Made by a program: the position numbers and the translations under genes. The notes below the pieces were generated by a model. It saw only the letters and a list, made by a program, of their open reading frames with translations, was not told the DNA's origin and searched no databases. A DNA stretch of 8,956 nucleotides from an uncultured Eubacterium sp. (GTDB lineage Bacteria; Bacillota; Clostridia; Lachnospirales; Lachnospiraceae). The stretch lies in contig CAJOOU010000138.1 of NCBI GenBank assembly GCA_905236735.1, positions 1 through 8,956 on the forward strand. Direction: 5' to 3'. Within the stretch, counting starts at the first letter, position 1; each line of letters starts with the position of its first letter. Positions 1-7,370 of this stretch are shown here, piece after piece.

Positions 1-258
1 AAGGTCTTCCCCGTGAAAGAGTATCTCTCCGCCGCAGATAAGTCCCGGCGGATAAGGAATCAGTCCCATTACCGATAAAGCGCTGACTGATTTTCCCGAG
101 CCGGATTCTCCTACTATGGCAACAAACTCTCCCTTATGTACCTGATAGGACAAATCATCCGACGCGCGCATTTCGGTTTCATTCTTTTTGCCGCTCAAAA
201 AATATGTCTTTAGATGTTTTACATCCAGAATAACATCATTTTTTTCCTCAGATGTCAT
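1..258 (-). CDS. Peptide ABC transporter ATP-binding protein, DppD/OppD type (partial, N-terminal 86 residues)
   Basis: Seen: translation from the ATG at 258 gives 86 residues running off the left edge. It starts MTSEEKNDVILDVKHLKTYF and contains a perfect Walker A, GESGSGKS, at residues 50-57, followed by the SALSVMGLIP stretch typical of the DppD/OppD branch. The start is supported by AAAGGGG with a 6-base gap. Known: these ATPases bind and hydrolyse ATP at the inner face of the membrane to power uptake of peptides (or, in some relatives, nickel or sugars). The signature motif, Walker B and the family's C-terminal Fe-S/OPP extension lie outside the window. It sits 101 bases downstream of the solute-binding protein gene on the same strand, so it very probably belongs to the same transporter. 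Substrate cannot be read from this fragment. Permease genes are not in view; since uvrB lies upstream, they should be further left or elsewhere. Confidence 0.9.
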   Translation of the reverse strand, partial: MTSEEKNDVILDVKHLKTYFLSGKKNETEMRASDDLSYQVHKGEFVAIVGESGSGKSVSALSVMGLIPYPPGLICGGEILFHGEDL

Positions 259-276
259 AAATATCCCCTTTCTTAT

Positions 277-318
277 AAAGGATGGGCAAACGGCCCAAAG
301 GGCCGATGCCCACCCTTT
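277..318 (-). terminator. Intercistronic stem-loop between binding-protein and ATPase genes
   Basis: On the minus strand AAAGG pairs with CCUUU, UGGGCA with UGCCCA and CGGCCC with GGGCCG around a UUU loop, with one mismatch (282/313) and one bulge. The stem is very GC-rich, but only a short UUUAUAAG tail follows, so it is a weak or partial terminator at best. Such stem-loops after binding-protein genes are known to stabilise the upstream mRNA or attenuate read-through, so that binding protein outnumbers the ATPase. That role here is inference. Confidence 0.7.
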
Positions 319-359
319 TAATTCAGCATTTATAATTTAAGTCCGATAATATCAGATTG

Positions 360-2132
360 TTACTCTGTCCAGATGCGCGATAAAATATCGCCGGCAAAGT
401 AATACTGTGTCCACTTCTCACCGTTCCATCCTTTAAGCGAATCAGAAGCATAGTTATTATACTGCTGAGCGTAGCTTACAAGGATGTAATAATGCTGTGA
501 AAGGTATTCTTCCGAAAGGCCTGCTGCCGCATCCACCATATCATCGAGTGTAGCCGCATTTGTTATGGCATCACACCAGTCATCAATAGCATCGTTGGTC
601 TGGAATACATTGTTCATAACTCCGTCAGAACGGAAGATGTTTACTATAGCATTTGTCTTGTCTGTTCCGATTGAACCGTACATGGATGCCGGGTCTGTTC
701 TGTCAGCCCCGTGAGCCGTCATTTCAGGCGGTGTAGAGCAAACATTGATGTTCATGGTAATGTTTACTTTTGAAAGGTATTCTGCCGCAAGTCTGAATGA
801 ATCTATAGGCTGTGCCTCATAGAGATATACATCAAACTCAAATCCGTCGCCGTAGCCTGCCTCTTCAAGCATCTGTGCTGCAAGTTCGGGGTCGTATGTA
901 GTATATTCCGCAAGGGTTTCTTCAGTGCAGCCCGCCTCTGTATTAAGGCCTGTTCCGTTAAGGAAAAGGTTGATGTTTTTCTCGAGATCGTCCGCATAGG
1001 TGTATCCCTTGTACTCGCTTATAGCCTCAAGGTCAATGGCATACTGCATAGCCTTTCTTACATTGACATCGCTAAGCGCTTCTACCGGATTGTCACCGAG
1101 CTTTATGCACACTGCCGGGCAGTCATTGTAATATGAATATGTCTTAACACTGTCCGGAAGCGTAGATGCCTCGTCTGCACTTATAAGCTCGTTGTTTGCC
1201 ACAAGCGCCTGAAGTTCGCCACCGATAATAGATGAAGTCATTGTAGCTGCATCAAGTGTATGAACAAGATTTACTTCCGCAAGATACGGGAGTGAATTTC
1301 CATCTTCGTCCGTAGCCCAGTATGAAGGATTTGCCGTAAATGTCATGGTATTGTCATTTACATAGTTTGTAAGAATGAATGCGCCCGTACCGCCTGCATA
1401 ATGCCAGTTGGTCTTCTGCTCATCCGAAAGTTCATCCCACTCAGGTCCACAGATATTGAGCATTACGCACATAAATTTCTGCACATCAAGCTCTGTATTT
1501 GTGTTGAAATTGAATTTAACCGTAGAATCGTCAACAGCCTCTACAGAATCAAGCATTGTAAGAGAGCCCGGCCAGTCTGTCTGTTCCATCTGTACCTGGG
1601 TAACTCCGTCAAATCCCATGACTCTGTCATAAGAATACTTAACATCCGCTGCAGTAAGTGCTCTGCCACCGTAGATGTCATATTCCGCATCCATACCTAC
1701 CGCAGTCTTGTCTGCGAAGGTTACTCCATCCTGAAGAGTTACCGTAAGAGATGAATAATCGTCTGCCATCTCCCATTCTTTTGCAAGATTTCCGGAAATG
1801 TAGTTGATATCAAGATAAGCTGTCTTAAATCCGAGTTCTTCCCTGTTGTCCCAGTTAATACCCCAAAGGGACTCACTGAAAAGATCTACAAAGTTACGAT
1901 TGTCGTTTGCCGATACATCATATTCATTGTAGAACTCAGACCAATAGGTCGAAAATGTACCTCCCGAAACCGGTGTGCCCGCATCAAACGACGGGTCTTC
2001 AGTTGTTTCCGCAGCTGCATCAGACGATGCATTGTCTGCATTCTGGCTTTGGCCACCCCCACATGCAACAAGAGAAAGCGTCATAGCCGACACAGTAAGC
2101 GCAGCAAGTGCTCTTCTTAAAAGATTCTTCAT
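360..2132 (-). CDS. Family-5 solute-binding lipoprotein of an oligopeptide/dipeptide-type ABC transporter
   Basis: Captures the transported solute outside the membrane and delivers it to the permeases. Seen: 590 residues. Basic N-terminus and hydrophobic core are followed by lipobox L21-V-A-C24, so Cys24 should be lipidated; a Ser/Ala/Asp/Glu-rich linker spans about 28-50. Hallmarks of SBP_bac_5 follow: KEWEMADDYSSLTVTLQDGV (118-137), ALTAADVKYSYDR (158-170), GGTGAFILTNY (247-257) with ANPSYW (267-272), DVNVRKAMQYAID (355-367) and DPELAAQMLEEAGYGDGFEF (414-433). Length is normal to slightly long for the family. The start has AAGGAGGG (2139-2146) with a 6-base gap. It is the first gene of its operon, cut off from uvrB by a terminator and followed by the DppD/OppD-type ATPase. 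Peptides are the likeliest ligands, but family-5 proteins also bind nickel, haem, sugars or opines, and ligand cannot be told from sequence. Codon use resembles the neighbours. Confidence 0.93.
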   Translation of the reverse strand: MKNLLRRALAALTVSAMTLSLVACGGGQSQNADNASSDAAAETTEDPSFDAGTPVSGGTFSTYWSEFYNEYDVSANDNRNFVDLFSESLWGINWDNREELGFKTAYLDINYISGNLAKEWEMADDYSSLTVTLQDGVTFADKTAVGMDAEYDIYGGRALTAADVKYSYDRVMGFDGVTQVQMEQTDWPGSLTMLDSVEAVDDSTVKFNFNTNTELDVQKFMCVMLNICGPEWDELSDEQKTNWHYAGGTGAFILTNYVNDNTMTFTANPSYWATDEDGNSLPYLAEVNLVHTLDAATMTSSIIGGELQALVANNELISADEASTLPDSVKTYSYYNDCPAVCIKLGDNPVEALSDVNVRKAMQYAIDLEAISEYKGYTYADDLEKNINLFLNGTGLNTEAGCTEETLAEYTTYDPELAAQMLEEAGYGDGFEFDVYLYEAQPIDSFRLAAEYLSKVNITMNINVCSTPPEMTAHGADRTDPASMYGSIGTDKTNAIVNIFRSDGVMNNVFQTNDAIDDWCDAITNAATLDDMVDAAAGLSEEYLSQHYYILVSYAQQYNNYASDSLKGWNGEKWTQYYFAGDILSRIWTE

Positions 2133-2147
2133 AATTTACCCTCCTTA

Positions 2148-2192
2148 ATGATTAAATCATGAGAAAATTTTATCACTTACCTTTAAAGTCAA
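2148..2192 (-). promoter_or_regulatory. Probable start region of the transporter operon, with a 13-bp palindrome
   Basis: The minus strand offers TTGACT (2187-2192), directly after the U-tract of the uvrB terminator, and TAAAAT (2167-2172). The gap between them is only 14 bases, shorter than ideal, so the assignment is tentative. A perfect palindrome, ATGATTAAATCAT (2148-2160), sits just upstream of the ribosome site, in the position of an operator or early leader. A promoter must lie near here if the terminator is efficient. Confidence 0.35.
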
Positions 2193-2249
2193 AAAAGGGC
2201 GTTTGTTGCGGAAAATTCTGTCCTTATTTTCCCAAACAAACGACCTTTT
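2191..2249 (-). terminator. Strong intrinsic terminator after uvrB
   Basis: Two arms, 2193-2215 and 2227-2249, pair as AAAAGG/CCTTTT, CGTTTGTT/AACAAACG and GGAAAA/TTTTCC, with a 1x1 and a 2x2 mismatch and an 11-base loop. On the minus strand the stem ends GCCC and runs into six T residues (2196 down to 2191), the layout of a Rho-independent terminator. It lies about 60 bases past the uvrB stop and ends the secA-uvrB transcript. The plus-strand tail is only TTTT, so minus-strand use is favoured. Confidence 0.85.
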
Positions 2250-2307
2250 ATGCTATTGTACCATTTCTTTGTGCTCCTAACCCAATGTCTGCATTTGTAG
2301 CAGCTTT

Positions 2308-4290
2308 TTACATATCTCTTAGCATCTCCTTAAGTCTTATCATCTCGTCACGCATCCGGGCTGCGGTCTCAAAATCAAGTTCTGTTGCAGCTCTCTGCAT
2401 TTTCTTTGTAACCTCGCCGATAAGCTTTTCGAGTTCTTTTTTATCCATTGACTCCGGATCTTTTCTAAATGCCTGCTCCTCCCTGGCAATCTTCCGGGAA
2501 ATGGTGATAAGCTCACGCACTTCCTTTCTTACAGACTGTGGTGTTATGCCGTGCTCATCATTATATGCTTTTTGTATACCGCGTCTTCTTTCGGTTTCAT
2601 CTATAGCGTTTTTCATCGAATCCGTTATTGAATCGGCATACATTATTACATGTCCGTCCACATTACGGGCTGCCCTTCCTATGGTCTGAATAAGAGAGGT
2701 TTCAGAACGAAGGAAACCTTCTTTATCGGCATCAAGAATAGCTATAAGGGTTATTTCCGGGATATCAAGCCCCTCCCTCAACAGGTTAATACCCACAAGC
2801 ACATCAAATACCCCGAGCCTTAGGTCTCTTATTATCTCCTGCCTTTCCATTGTATCTATGTCAGAGTGCAGGTACTTTACCTTCACCCCGACCTCTCTCA
2901 TATAATCCGTCAGATCCTCAGCCATCCTTTTGGTAAGAGTGGTAACAAGAACCTTGTTGCCTTCCTTTACTTCCTTGTTTACCTCACCCAGAAGGTCGTC
3001 TATCTGCCCGTCAACAGGTCTTACCTCTACCGGCGGATCCAAAAGTCCTGTAGGTCTTATGACCTGCTCTACTCTCAAAAGTTCATGCGTTTTTTCGTAT
3101 TCTGCGGGAGTAGCCGATACAAAGAGCATCTGGTCAATTTTGTCTTCAAACTCTTCAAAATTAAGAGGTCTGTTATCCAGCGCCGATGGCAGACGGAATC
3201 CATAGTCCACAAGAGTCGTCTTCCTTGAACGGTCTCCGTGATACATAGCCCTTATCTGCGGCACCGTCATATGTGACTCGTCAATCATTATCATAAAATC
3301 ATCCGGAAAATAATCTATCAGAGTCTCCGGAGTAGAACCCGGCGCCCTGCCCGAAAGCGGTCTCGAGTAATTTTCAATTCCCGAGCAGAATCCCGTCTCT
3401 TTGAGCATTTCTATATCAAAATTCGTACGCTCGGCTATACGCTGCGCCTCTAAGAGCTTATCCTCGCCCTTGAAATATTTTACCCTCTCTTCCAGTTCCT
3501 TTTCTATCTCAACACATGCAGCATTTATCTTCTCCTGCGGCACCACATAATGAGATGCCGGGAAAATGGCTATATGTTTAAGTTCCTGTTTTATCTCTCC
3601 GGTCAGAACATCTACCTCCGTAATCCTGTCTATCTCGTCTCCGAAAAACTCAACTCTTACGGCACTGTCCGAATAATCCGCCGGGAAAATCTCAACAACA
3701 TCCCCTCTTACCCTGAAGGTGCTTCGTCTAAAATCCATATCCCCCCTGGTATATTGGATATCAACAAGACCTCTTATAACATCATCTCTGTCCATCTCCA
3801 TTCCGGGGCGCAGAGATACCATCATATTCATATAGTCCGAGGGCGAACCTATGCCGTATATGCAGGAGACGGAAGCCACAATAATAACATCCCGCCGCTC
3901 GGCCAGAGACGAGGTGGCGGAAAGCCTGAGTTTATCTATCTCATCATTTATGGATGAATCCTTTGCAATATAGGTGTCTGTCGACGGCACATAGGCCTCC
4001 GGCTGATAATAATCATAATATGACACAAAATACTCTACGGCGTTTTCCGGGAAAAACTCCTTAAACTCCCCGTAAAGCTGCGCTGCAAGAGTCTTGTTAT
4101 GCGCTATGACAAGAGTAGGTTTGTTTATCTGCTCTATTATATTTGCCATGGTAAAGGTTTTGCCCGAGCCTGTTACTCCGAGAAGAGTCTGAAACTGATT
4201 ACCCTCTTTAAATCCCTTTACCAGAGCCTCTATTGCCGCCGGCTGATCGCCGGTAGGTTTGTATGGAGAATGTAGTTTAAATCTGTCCAT
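2308..4290 (-). CDS. uvrB: Excinuclease ABC subunit B (UvrB)
   Basis: UvrB receives damaged DNA from UvrA, verifies the lesion with its ATP-driven helicase-like core and recruits UvrC for the dual incision of nucleotide excision repair, in the cytoplasm. Seen: 660 residues, standard length. Walker A GVTGSGKT is at 38-45. The aromatic beta-hairpin that clamps DNA is at about 91-102 (YYDYYQPEAYVP). The DEAD-type box DESH is at 337-340 and helicase motif VI QTIGRAARN at 535-543. The C-terminal UVR domain, which contacts UvrC, covers about 624-658. All key motifs are intact. The ribosome site is weak (UAGGG, 7-base gap), consistent with partial coupling to secA, whose stop lies 45 bases upstream. 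uvrA does not follow, although it often does in Firmicutes. No LexA box of the GAAC-N4-GTTC type was seen upstream, so SOS control is not supported here. Confidence 0.98.
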   Translation of the reverse strand: MDRFKLHSPYKPTGDQPAAIEALVKGFKEGNQFQTLLGVTGSGKTFTMANIIEQINKPTLVIAHNKTLAAQLYGEFKEFFPENAVEYFVSYYDYYQPEAYVPSTDTYIAKDSSINDEIDKLRLSATSSLAERRDVIIVASVSCIYGIGSPSDYMNMMVSLRPGMEMDRDDVIRGLVDIQYTRGDMDFRRSTFRVRGDVVEIFPADYSDSAVRVEFFGDEIDRITEVDVLTGEIKQELKHIAIFPASHYVVPQEKINAACVEIEKELEERVKYFKGEDKLLEAQRIAERTNFDIEMLKETGFCSGIENYSRPLSGRAPGSTPETLIDYFPDDFMIMIDESHMTVPQIRAMYHGDRSRKTTLVDYGFRLPSALDNRPLNFEEFEDKIDQMLFVSATPAEYEKTHELLRVEQVIRPTGLLDPPVEVRPVDGQIDDLLGEVNKEVKEGNKVLVTTLTKRMAEDLTDYMREVGVKVKYLHSDIDTMERQEIIRDLRLGVFDVLVGINLLREGLDIPEITLIAILDADKEGFLRSETSLIQTIGRAARNVDGHVIMYADSITDSMKNAIDETERRRGIQKAYNDEHGITPQSVRKEVRELITISRKIAREEQAFRKDPESMDKKELEKLIGEVTKKMQRAATELDFETAARMRDEMIRLKEMLRDM

Positions 4291-4301
4291 TTTTATACCC
4301 T

Positions 4302-4329
4302 AAAAGTAAAGGGCCGGCAATACCGACCC
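4302..4329 (-). terminator. GC-rich stem-loop between secA and uvrB (weak terminator or attenuator)
   Basis: On the minus strand GGGUCGG pairs with CCGGCCC (arms 4323-4329 and 4311-4317, one G-U pair) around a UAUUG loop, followed by UUUACUUUU. The stem is short and the U-tract is interrupted by A and C, so partial termination or mRNA processing is more likely than a full stop. The tail runs right up to the weak uvrB ribosome site, so the element could reduce UvrB output relative to SecA (inference). Confidence 0.55.
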
Positions 4330-4335
4330 CTGATG

Positions 4336-6903
4336 CTATGCAAATTTACCGCAACACTGTTTATATTTTTTACCGCTTCCGCACGGACACGGATCGTTAG
4401 GATATACCTTTGCCGCTTCGCGCTTCTTCGGTCCGGAAGATGCCCCCTCGTCTTTGTTGGTACCGGTAACCTTGGCAACTTCCTCACGCTCAACCTTGAC
4501 TTCAACCTGGATATGATAAAGGAGACGAAGAACATCTTCCTGTATGTTTTCAATAAGTCCGTCAAACATCTCATATCCGGCAAGTTTGTACTCTACAAGC
4601 GGATCCTTCTGTCCATATGCCTGAAGTCCTATACCCTGTCTAAGCTGGTCCATATCATCAAGATGGTCCATCCACTTGCGGTCGATTACCTTAAGAAGAA
4701 CCACTCTCTCAAGCTCTCTGAACTGTTCTATCTCTGGGAATTCCGCTTCTTTTGCCTCATAGAGTTTAACAGCTTCTTCCTTTAACCTGTGCTTGATTTC
4801 CTTGGCCGAAAGTTTTCCGACCTCCTCTTCTGTAATCGTCTTAAGAGGAATTATAGGAGTAATAAGCTCATTGAGTTCGAGATAATCTCTCTCTTCCTCG
4901 GCATTGTCATCCGACATCACTGTATCAACAGCACTTTCTATCTTGCCTGTTATCATATTGATAATGGCATTTCTCATATTATCGCCGTCTAAGACTTTTC
5001 TTCTTTCGTCGTAGATAATCTCTCTTTGTTCGTTCATTACCTGGTCGTACTCAAGAAGATTCTTTCTTATGCCGTAGTTGTTTCCTTCTATCTTCTGCTG
5101 CGCCTTTTCTATTGAGCTCGAAAGCATCTTATGCTGGATTTCCTCGCCTTCAGGTACTCCTAAAGCATTAAACATATTTATAAGTCTCTCCGAACCAAAG
5201 AGTCTCATCAAATCATCCTCAAGCGAGATAAAGAACTTTGACTCACCCGGGTCGCCCTGACGACCGCTTCGTCCGCGGAGCTGATTATCGATTCGTCTTG
5301 ACTCGTGTCTCTCAGTACCTATTATCTTAAGACCGCCCGCAGCCCTTGCATCCTCATCAAGCTGGATATCCGTACCACGACCTGCCATGTTGGTAGCTAT
5401 GGTTACCTGACCTTTTTCGCCGGCGTGAGCTACTATCTCCGCCTCCTGTTCATGGAACTTGGCGTTAAGTACCTGATGCTTTATTCCTTCTTTCCTGAGC
5501 ATGGCACTGAGAAGCTCAGAAGTTTCGATTGTAATGGTACCTACCAGTACAGGCTGACCTTTCTCGTGGGCCGCCTTTACCTCGCGTACAACCGCCTCAA
5601 ACTTTTCTTTCTTTGTCTTATATACGACATCATCATGGTCAATTCTTGCTATAGGTTTATTGGTCGGAATCTCGATAACATCCATTCCGTAGATGTCCCT
5701 GAACTCCTTCTCCTCGGTAAGAGCAGTACCTGTCATACCACCCTTTTTCTCGTATTTGTTAAAGAAGTTCTGAAATGTAATGGTAGCAAGTGTCTTGCTC
5801 TCTCTTTTTACCTTTACATGCTCTTTTGCCTCAATAGCCTGATGAAGTCCGTCAGAGTATCTTCTTCCCGGCATAATACGACCTGTAAATTCGTCTACGA
5901 TAAGCACCTTGTCGTCCTGCACCACATAGTCCTGATCCCTGAACATAAGATAATGAGCACGCAGGGCAAGGATAACATTGTGCTGAATCTCCAGATTTTC
6001 CGCATCTGCAAGGTTTTCAATATGGAAGAACTGCTCTACCTTCTTCACACCGTCTGCGGTAAGGTTAACTATCTTGTCTTTCTCATTTACAATAAAGTCC
6101 CCGGTCTCTTCAATCTCGACACCCATAATGGCGTCCATCTTGTTAAACTCCTGACTCGCCTCACCCTTAATGAGCTGACGGGCAAGTACATCACAGGCTT
6201 CGTAGAGTTTTGTGCTCTTTCCGCTCTGTCCGGAAATAATAAGCGGTGTTCTCGCCTCGTCTATAAGTACAGAATCGACCTCATCTATGATGGCATAGTG
6301 CAGGCCCCTCTGCACGAGCTGATTCTTGTAAATAACCATGTTGTCCCTAAGGTAGTCAAATCCAAGCTCGTTATTTGTAATATATGTAATGTCTGAATTA
6401 TATGCCTTCTGTCTTTCTTCCGGTGTCATATCATTTAAAACAACACCTACCGTAAGTCCAAGGAATTCATGCACCTGTCCCATCCACTCGGCATCTCGCT
6501 TTGCAAGGTAATCGTTAACCGTGACAATGTGCACTCCTTTGCCTTCAAGGGCATTAAGGTATGCCGGAAGAGTGGAAACGAGGGTTTTACCTTCACCGGT
6601 ACGCATCTCTGCTATTCGTCCCTGATGGAGGATAATACCACCTATAATCTGTACCCTGTAATGCTCCATACCGAGCACTCTCTTTGCAGCCTCCCTGACA
6701 GTGGCAAAGGCTTCCGGAAGAAGCTCGTCAAGACTTTCCCCCTCGCTGAATCTCTTTTTGTACTCAGCAGTCTTTGCTTTAAGTTCATCATCGGAAAGAG
6801 CTGCAAATGTATCATGCAAAGCCTCGACCTTGTCAGCTGTTTTTGATACTATTTTTACCTCTCTCTCGCTGTGAGTACCAAATATTTTTTCTATAAAACT
6901 CAT
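4336..6903 (-). CDS. secA: Preprotein translocase ATPase SecA
   Basis: SecA is the motor that pushes unfolded, signal-peptide-bearing proteins through SecYEG, using ATP. Seen: 855 residues, full length. Walker A MRTGEGKT is at 100-107; IIDEVDSVLIDEARTPLIIS (205-224) holds Walker B. The preprotein cross-linking domain lies in roughly 225-370. NMAGRGTDI (505-513) and QLRGRSGRQGDPG (541-553) are the second nucleotide-binding-domain motifs, the latter with the arginine finger region. The helical scaffold and wing follow. The C-terminus is a charged linker and a zinc-binding SEC-C motif, CPCGSGKKYKQCC, with Cys839, 841, 850 and 851. The start has AGGA 5 bases upstream and AGGAG 12 bases upstream. 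It is the first gene of the secA-uvrB unit. The binding lipoprotein and the secreted Big_2 protein in this window are predicted Sec clients. Confidence 0.98.
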   Translation of the reverse strand: MSFIEKIFGTHSEREVKIVSKTADKVEALHDTFAALSDDELKAKTAEYKKRFSEGESLDELLPEAFATVREAAKRVLGMEHYRVQIIGGIILHQGRIAEMRTGEGKTLVSTLPAYLNALEGKGVHIVTVNDYLAKRDAEWMGQVHEFLGLTVGVVLNDMTPEERQKAYNSDITYITNNELGFDYLRDNMVIYKNQLVQRGLHYAIIDEVDSVLIDEARTPLIISGQSGKSTKLYEACDVLARQLIKGEASQEFNKMDAIMGVEIEETGDFIVNEKDKIVNLTADGVKKVEQFFHIENLADAENLEIQHNVILALRAHYLMFRDQDYVVQDDKVLIVDEFTGRIMPGRRYSDGLHQAIEAKEHVKVKRESKTLATITFQNFFNKYEKKGGMTGTALTEEKEFRDIYGMDVIEIPTNKPIARIDHDDVVYKTKKEKFEAVVREVKAAHEKGQPVLVGTITIETSELLSAMLRKEGIKHQVLNAKFHEQEAEIVAHAGEKGQVTIATNMAGRGTDIQLDEDARAAGGLKIIGTERHESRRIDNQLRGRSGRQGDPGESKFFISLEDDLMRLFGSERLINMFNALGVPEGEEIQHKMLSSSIEKAQQKIEGNNYGIRKNLLEYDQVMNEQREIIYDERRKVLDGDNMRNAIINMITGKIESAVDTVMSDDNAEEERDYLELNELITPIIPLKTITEEEVGKLSAKEIKHRLKEEAVKLYEAKEAEFPEIEQFRELERVVLLKVIDRKWMDHLDDMDQLRQGIGLQAYGQKDPLVEYKLAGYEMFDGLIENIQEDVLRLLYHIQVEVKVEREEVAKVTGTNKDEGASSGPKKREAAKVYPNDPCPCGSGKKYKQCCGKFA

Positions 6904-6960
6904 AATAATCCTAATCTCCTGTTTTAATGCGCATTTCTTCTCCCAAACAGACCAAAGCGC

Positions 6961-6977
6961 TGTTAATTATTTTAACA
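6961..6977. repeat. Inverted repeat over the secA -10 box (possible operator)
   Basis: TGTTAA and TTAACA form perfect 6-bp arms separated by TTATT. The right arm overlaps the proposed secA -10 hexamer (6969-6974), where a repressor dimer would block initiation. No regulator is identified, and AT-rich DNA produces such repeats by chance. Confidence 0.4.
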
Positions 6978-6997
6978 CTATATGTATTATTAGGCAA
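6969..6997 (-). promoter_or_regulatory. Sigma-A-type promoter for secA-uvrB
   Basis: On the minus strand TTGCCT (6992-6997) and TAAAAT (6969-6974) are separated by exactly 17 bases, with an AT-rich stretch upstream of the -35 box. Predicted initiation is near 6962, giving a leader of about 60 bases to the secA start codon. This is the only good match in the intergenic space on this strand. Confidence 0.65.
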
Positions 6998-7038
6998 TAA
7001 ACGAAATATTAACTTTTTATGAACCCGCACCAAATCCC

Positions 7039-7067
7039 TTGCCCCGCTCTTCCATTAATGGTAGAAT
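7039..7067 (+). promoter_or_regulatory. Sigma-A-type promoter for the TSCPD gene
   Basis: TTGCCC (7039-7044) and TAGAAT (7062-7067) are spaced by 17 bases, followed by a ribosome site (AGAGGT, 7110-7115) 6 bases before the ATG. A perfect 10-bp palindrome CCATTAATGG (7052-7061) fills the end of the spacer and abuts the -10 box. The promoter is divergent from that of secA, with 41 bases between the two -35 boxes. Confidence 0.6.
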
Positions 7068-7074
7068 ACTTTTC

Positions 7075-7104
7075 ATTGATGGCACACAAATTAATGGCAC
7101 GCAA
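7075..7104 (+). repeat. Two tandem 15-bp repeats in the TSCPD leader
   Basis: ATTGATGGCACACAA (7075-7089) is followed head to tail by ATTAATGGCACGCAA (7090-7104), with two differences in 15 positions. The core ATTAATGG also occurs at 7054-7061 inside the promoter spacer. The repeats begin at about the expected transcription start and end just before the ribosome site, so they could be regulator-binding sites or act in the RNA. Function unknown. Confidence 0.6.
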
Positions 7105-7121
7105 AGAAAAGAGGTCAGAAT

Positions 7122-7370
7122 ATGTACAGATACAAAACAAAGGGAACATGCTCACAGTATATAGATGTTGAGCTCGACGGAAATGTCGTTAAAGAAGTCA
7201 AATTTTACGGGGGATGCGACGGCAATCTTCAGGCTATCCCTAAACTTGTTGAAGGTATGACCATAGATGAGGTCGAAAAAAGAATCTCCGGTATATCATG
7301 CAACGGACGAGGCACTTCATGTGGCGACCAGCTCGCAAAAGCACTTCGCGCTGCATATGAAGCGGAGTAG
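7122..7370 (+). CDS. Small TSCPD-domain protein, TIGR03905-like
   Basis: Seen: 82 residues, no signal peptide or membrane segment, with four cysteines (C10, C32, C60, C67). The patterns KGTCSQYIDVEL (7-18), YGGCDGN (29-35) and the C-terminal TSCGDQLAKAL (65-75) match the stand-alone TSCPD family. Known: the domain is named for a Thr-Ser-Cys-Pro-Asp motif and resembles the C-terminal cysteine-rich zinc domain of vitamin-B12-dependent (class II) ribonucleotide reductases. The single-domain proteins have no established function. Here Pro of the name motif is Gly. The four cysteines could bind a metal (inference). The start is set by AGAGGT with a 6-base gap. It has its own promoter, is divergent from secA and converges on the CbiT-like gene, with 8 bases between stop codons. 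Confidence 0.88.
   Translation: MYRYKTKGTCSQYIDVELDGNVVKEVKFYGGCDGNLQAIPKLVEGMTIDEVEKRISGISCNGRGTSCGDQLAKALRAAYEAE

Noticed and set aside
2159..2689. Plus-strand reading frame of 176 codons across the uvrB 3' end and its terminator
   Set aside because: It overlaps the uvrB coding sequence in antisense and the terminator hairpin. Its Ser/Leu/Ile-rich product is typical of shadow translation.
4291..4335. LexA/SOS box controlling uvrB
   Set aside because: No GAAC-N4-GTTC type sequence is visible here or in the secA promoter region (6904-7030).
5305..6396. Long plus-strand reading frame (363 codons) opposite secA
   Set aside because: It lies wholly antisense to a fully conserved secA, is rich in Leu/Tyr/Cys/His as reverse frames often are, shows no recognisable domain and has no clear ribosome site.
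6921..6959. GCGC...GCGC flanking repeat in the secA leader
   Set aside because: The arms are 4-base self-palindromes about 30 bases apart; too short and too distant to support a structure.
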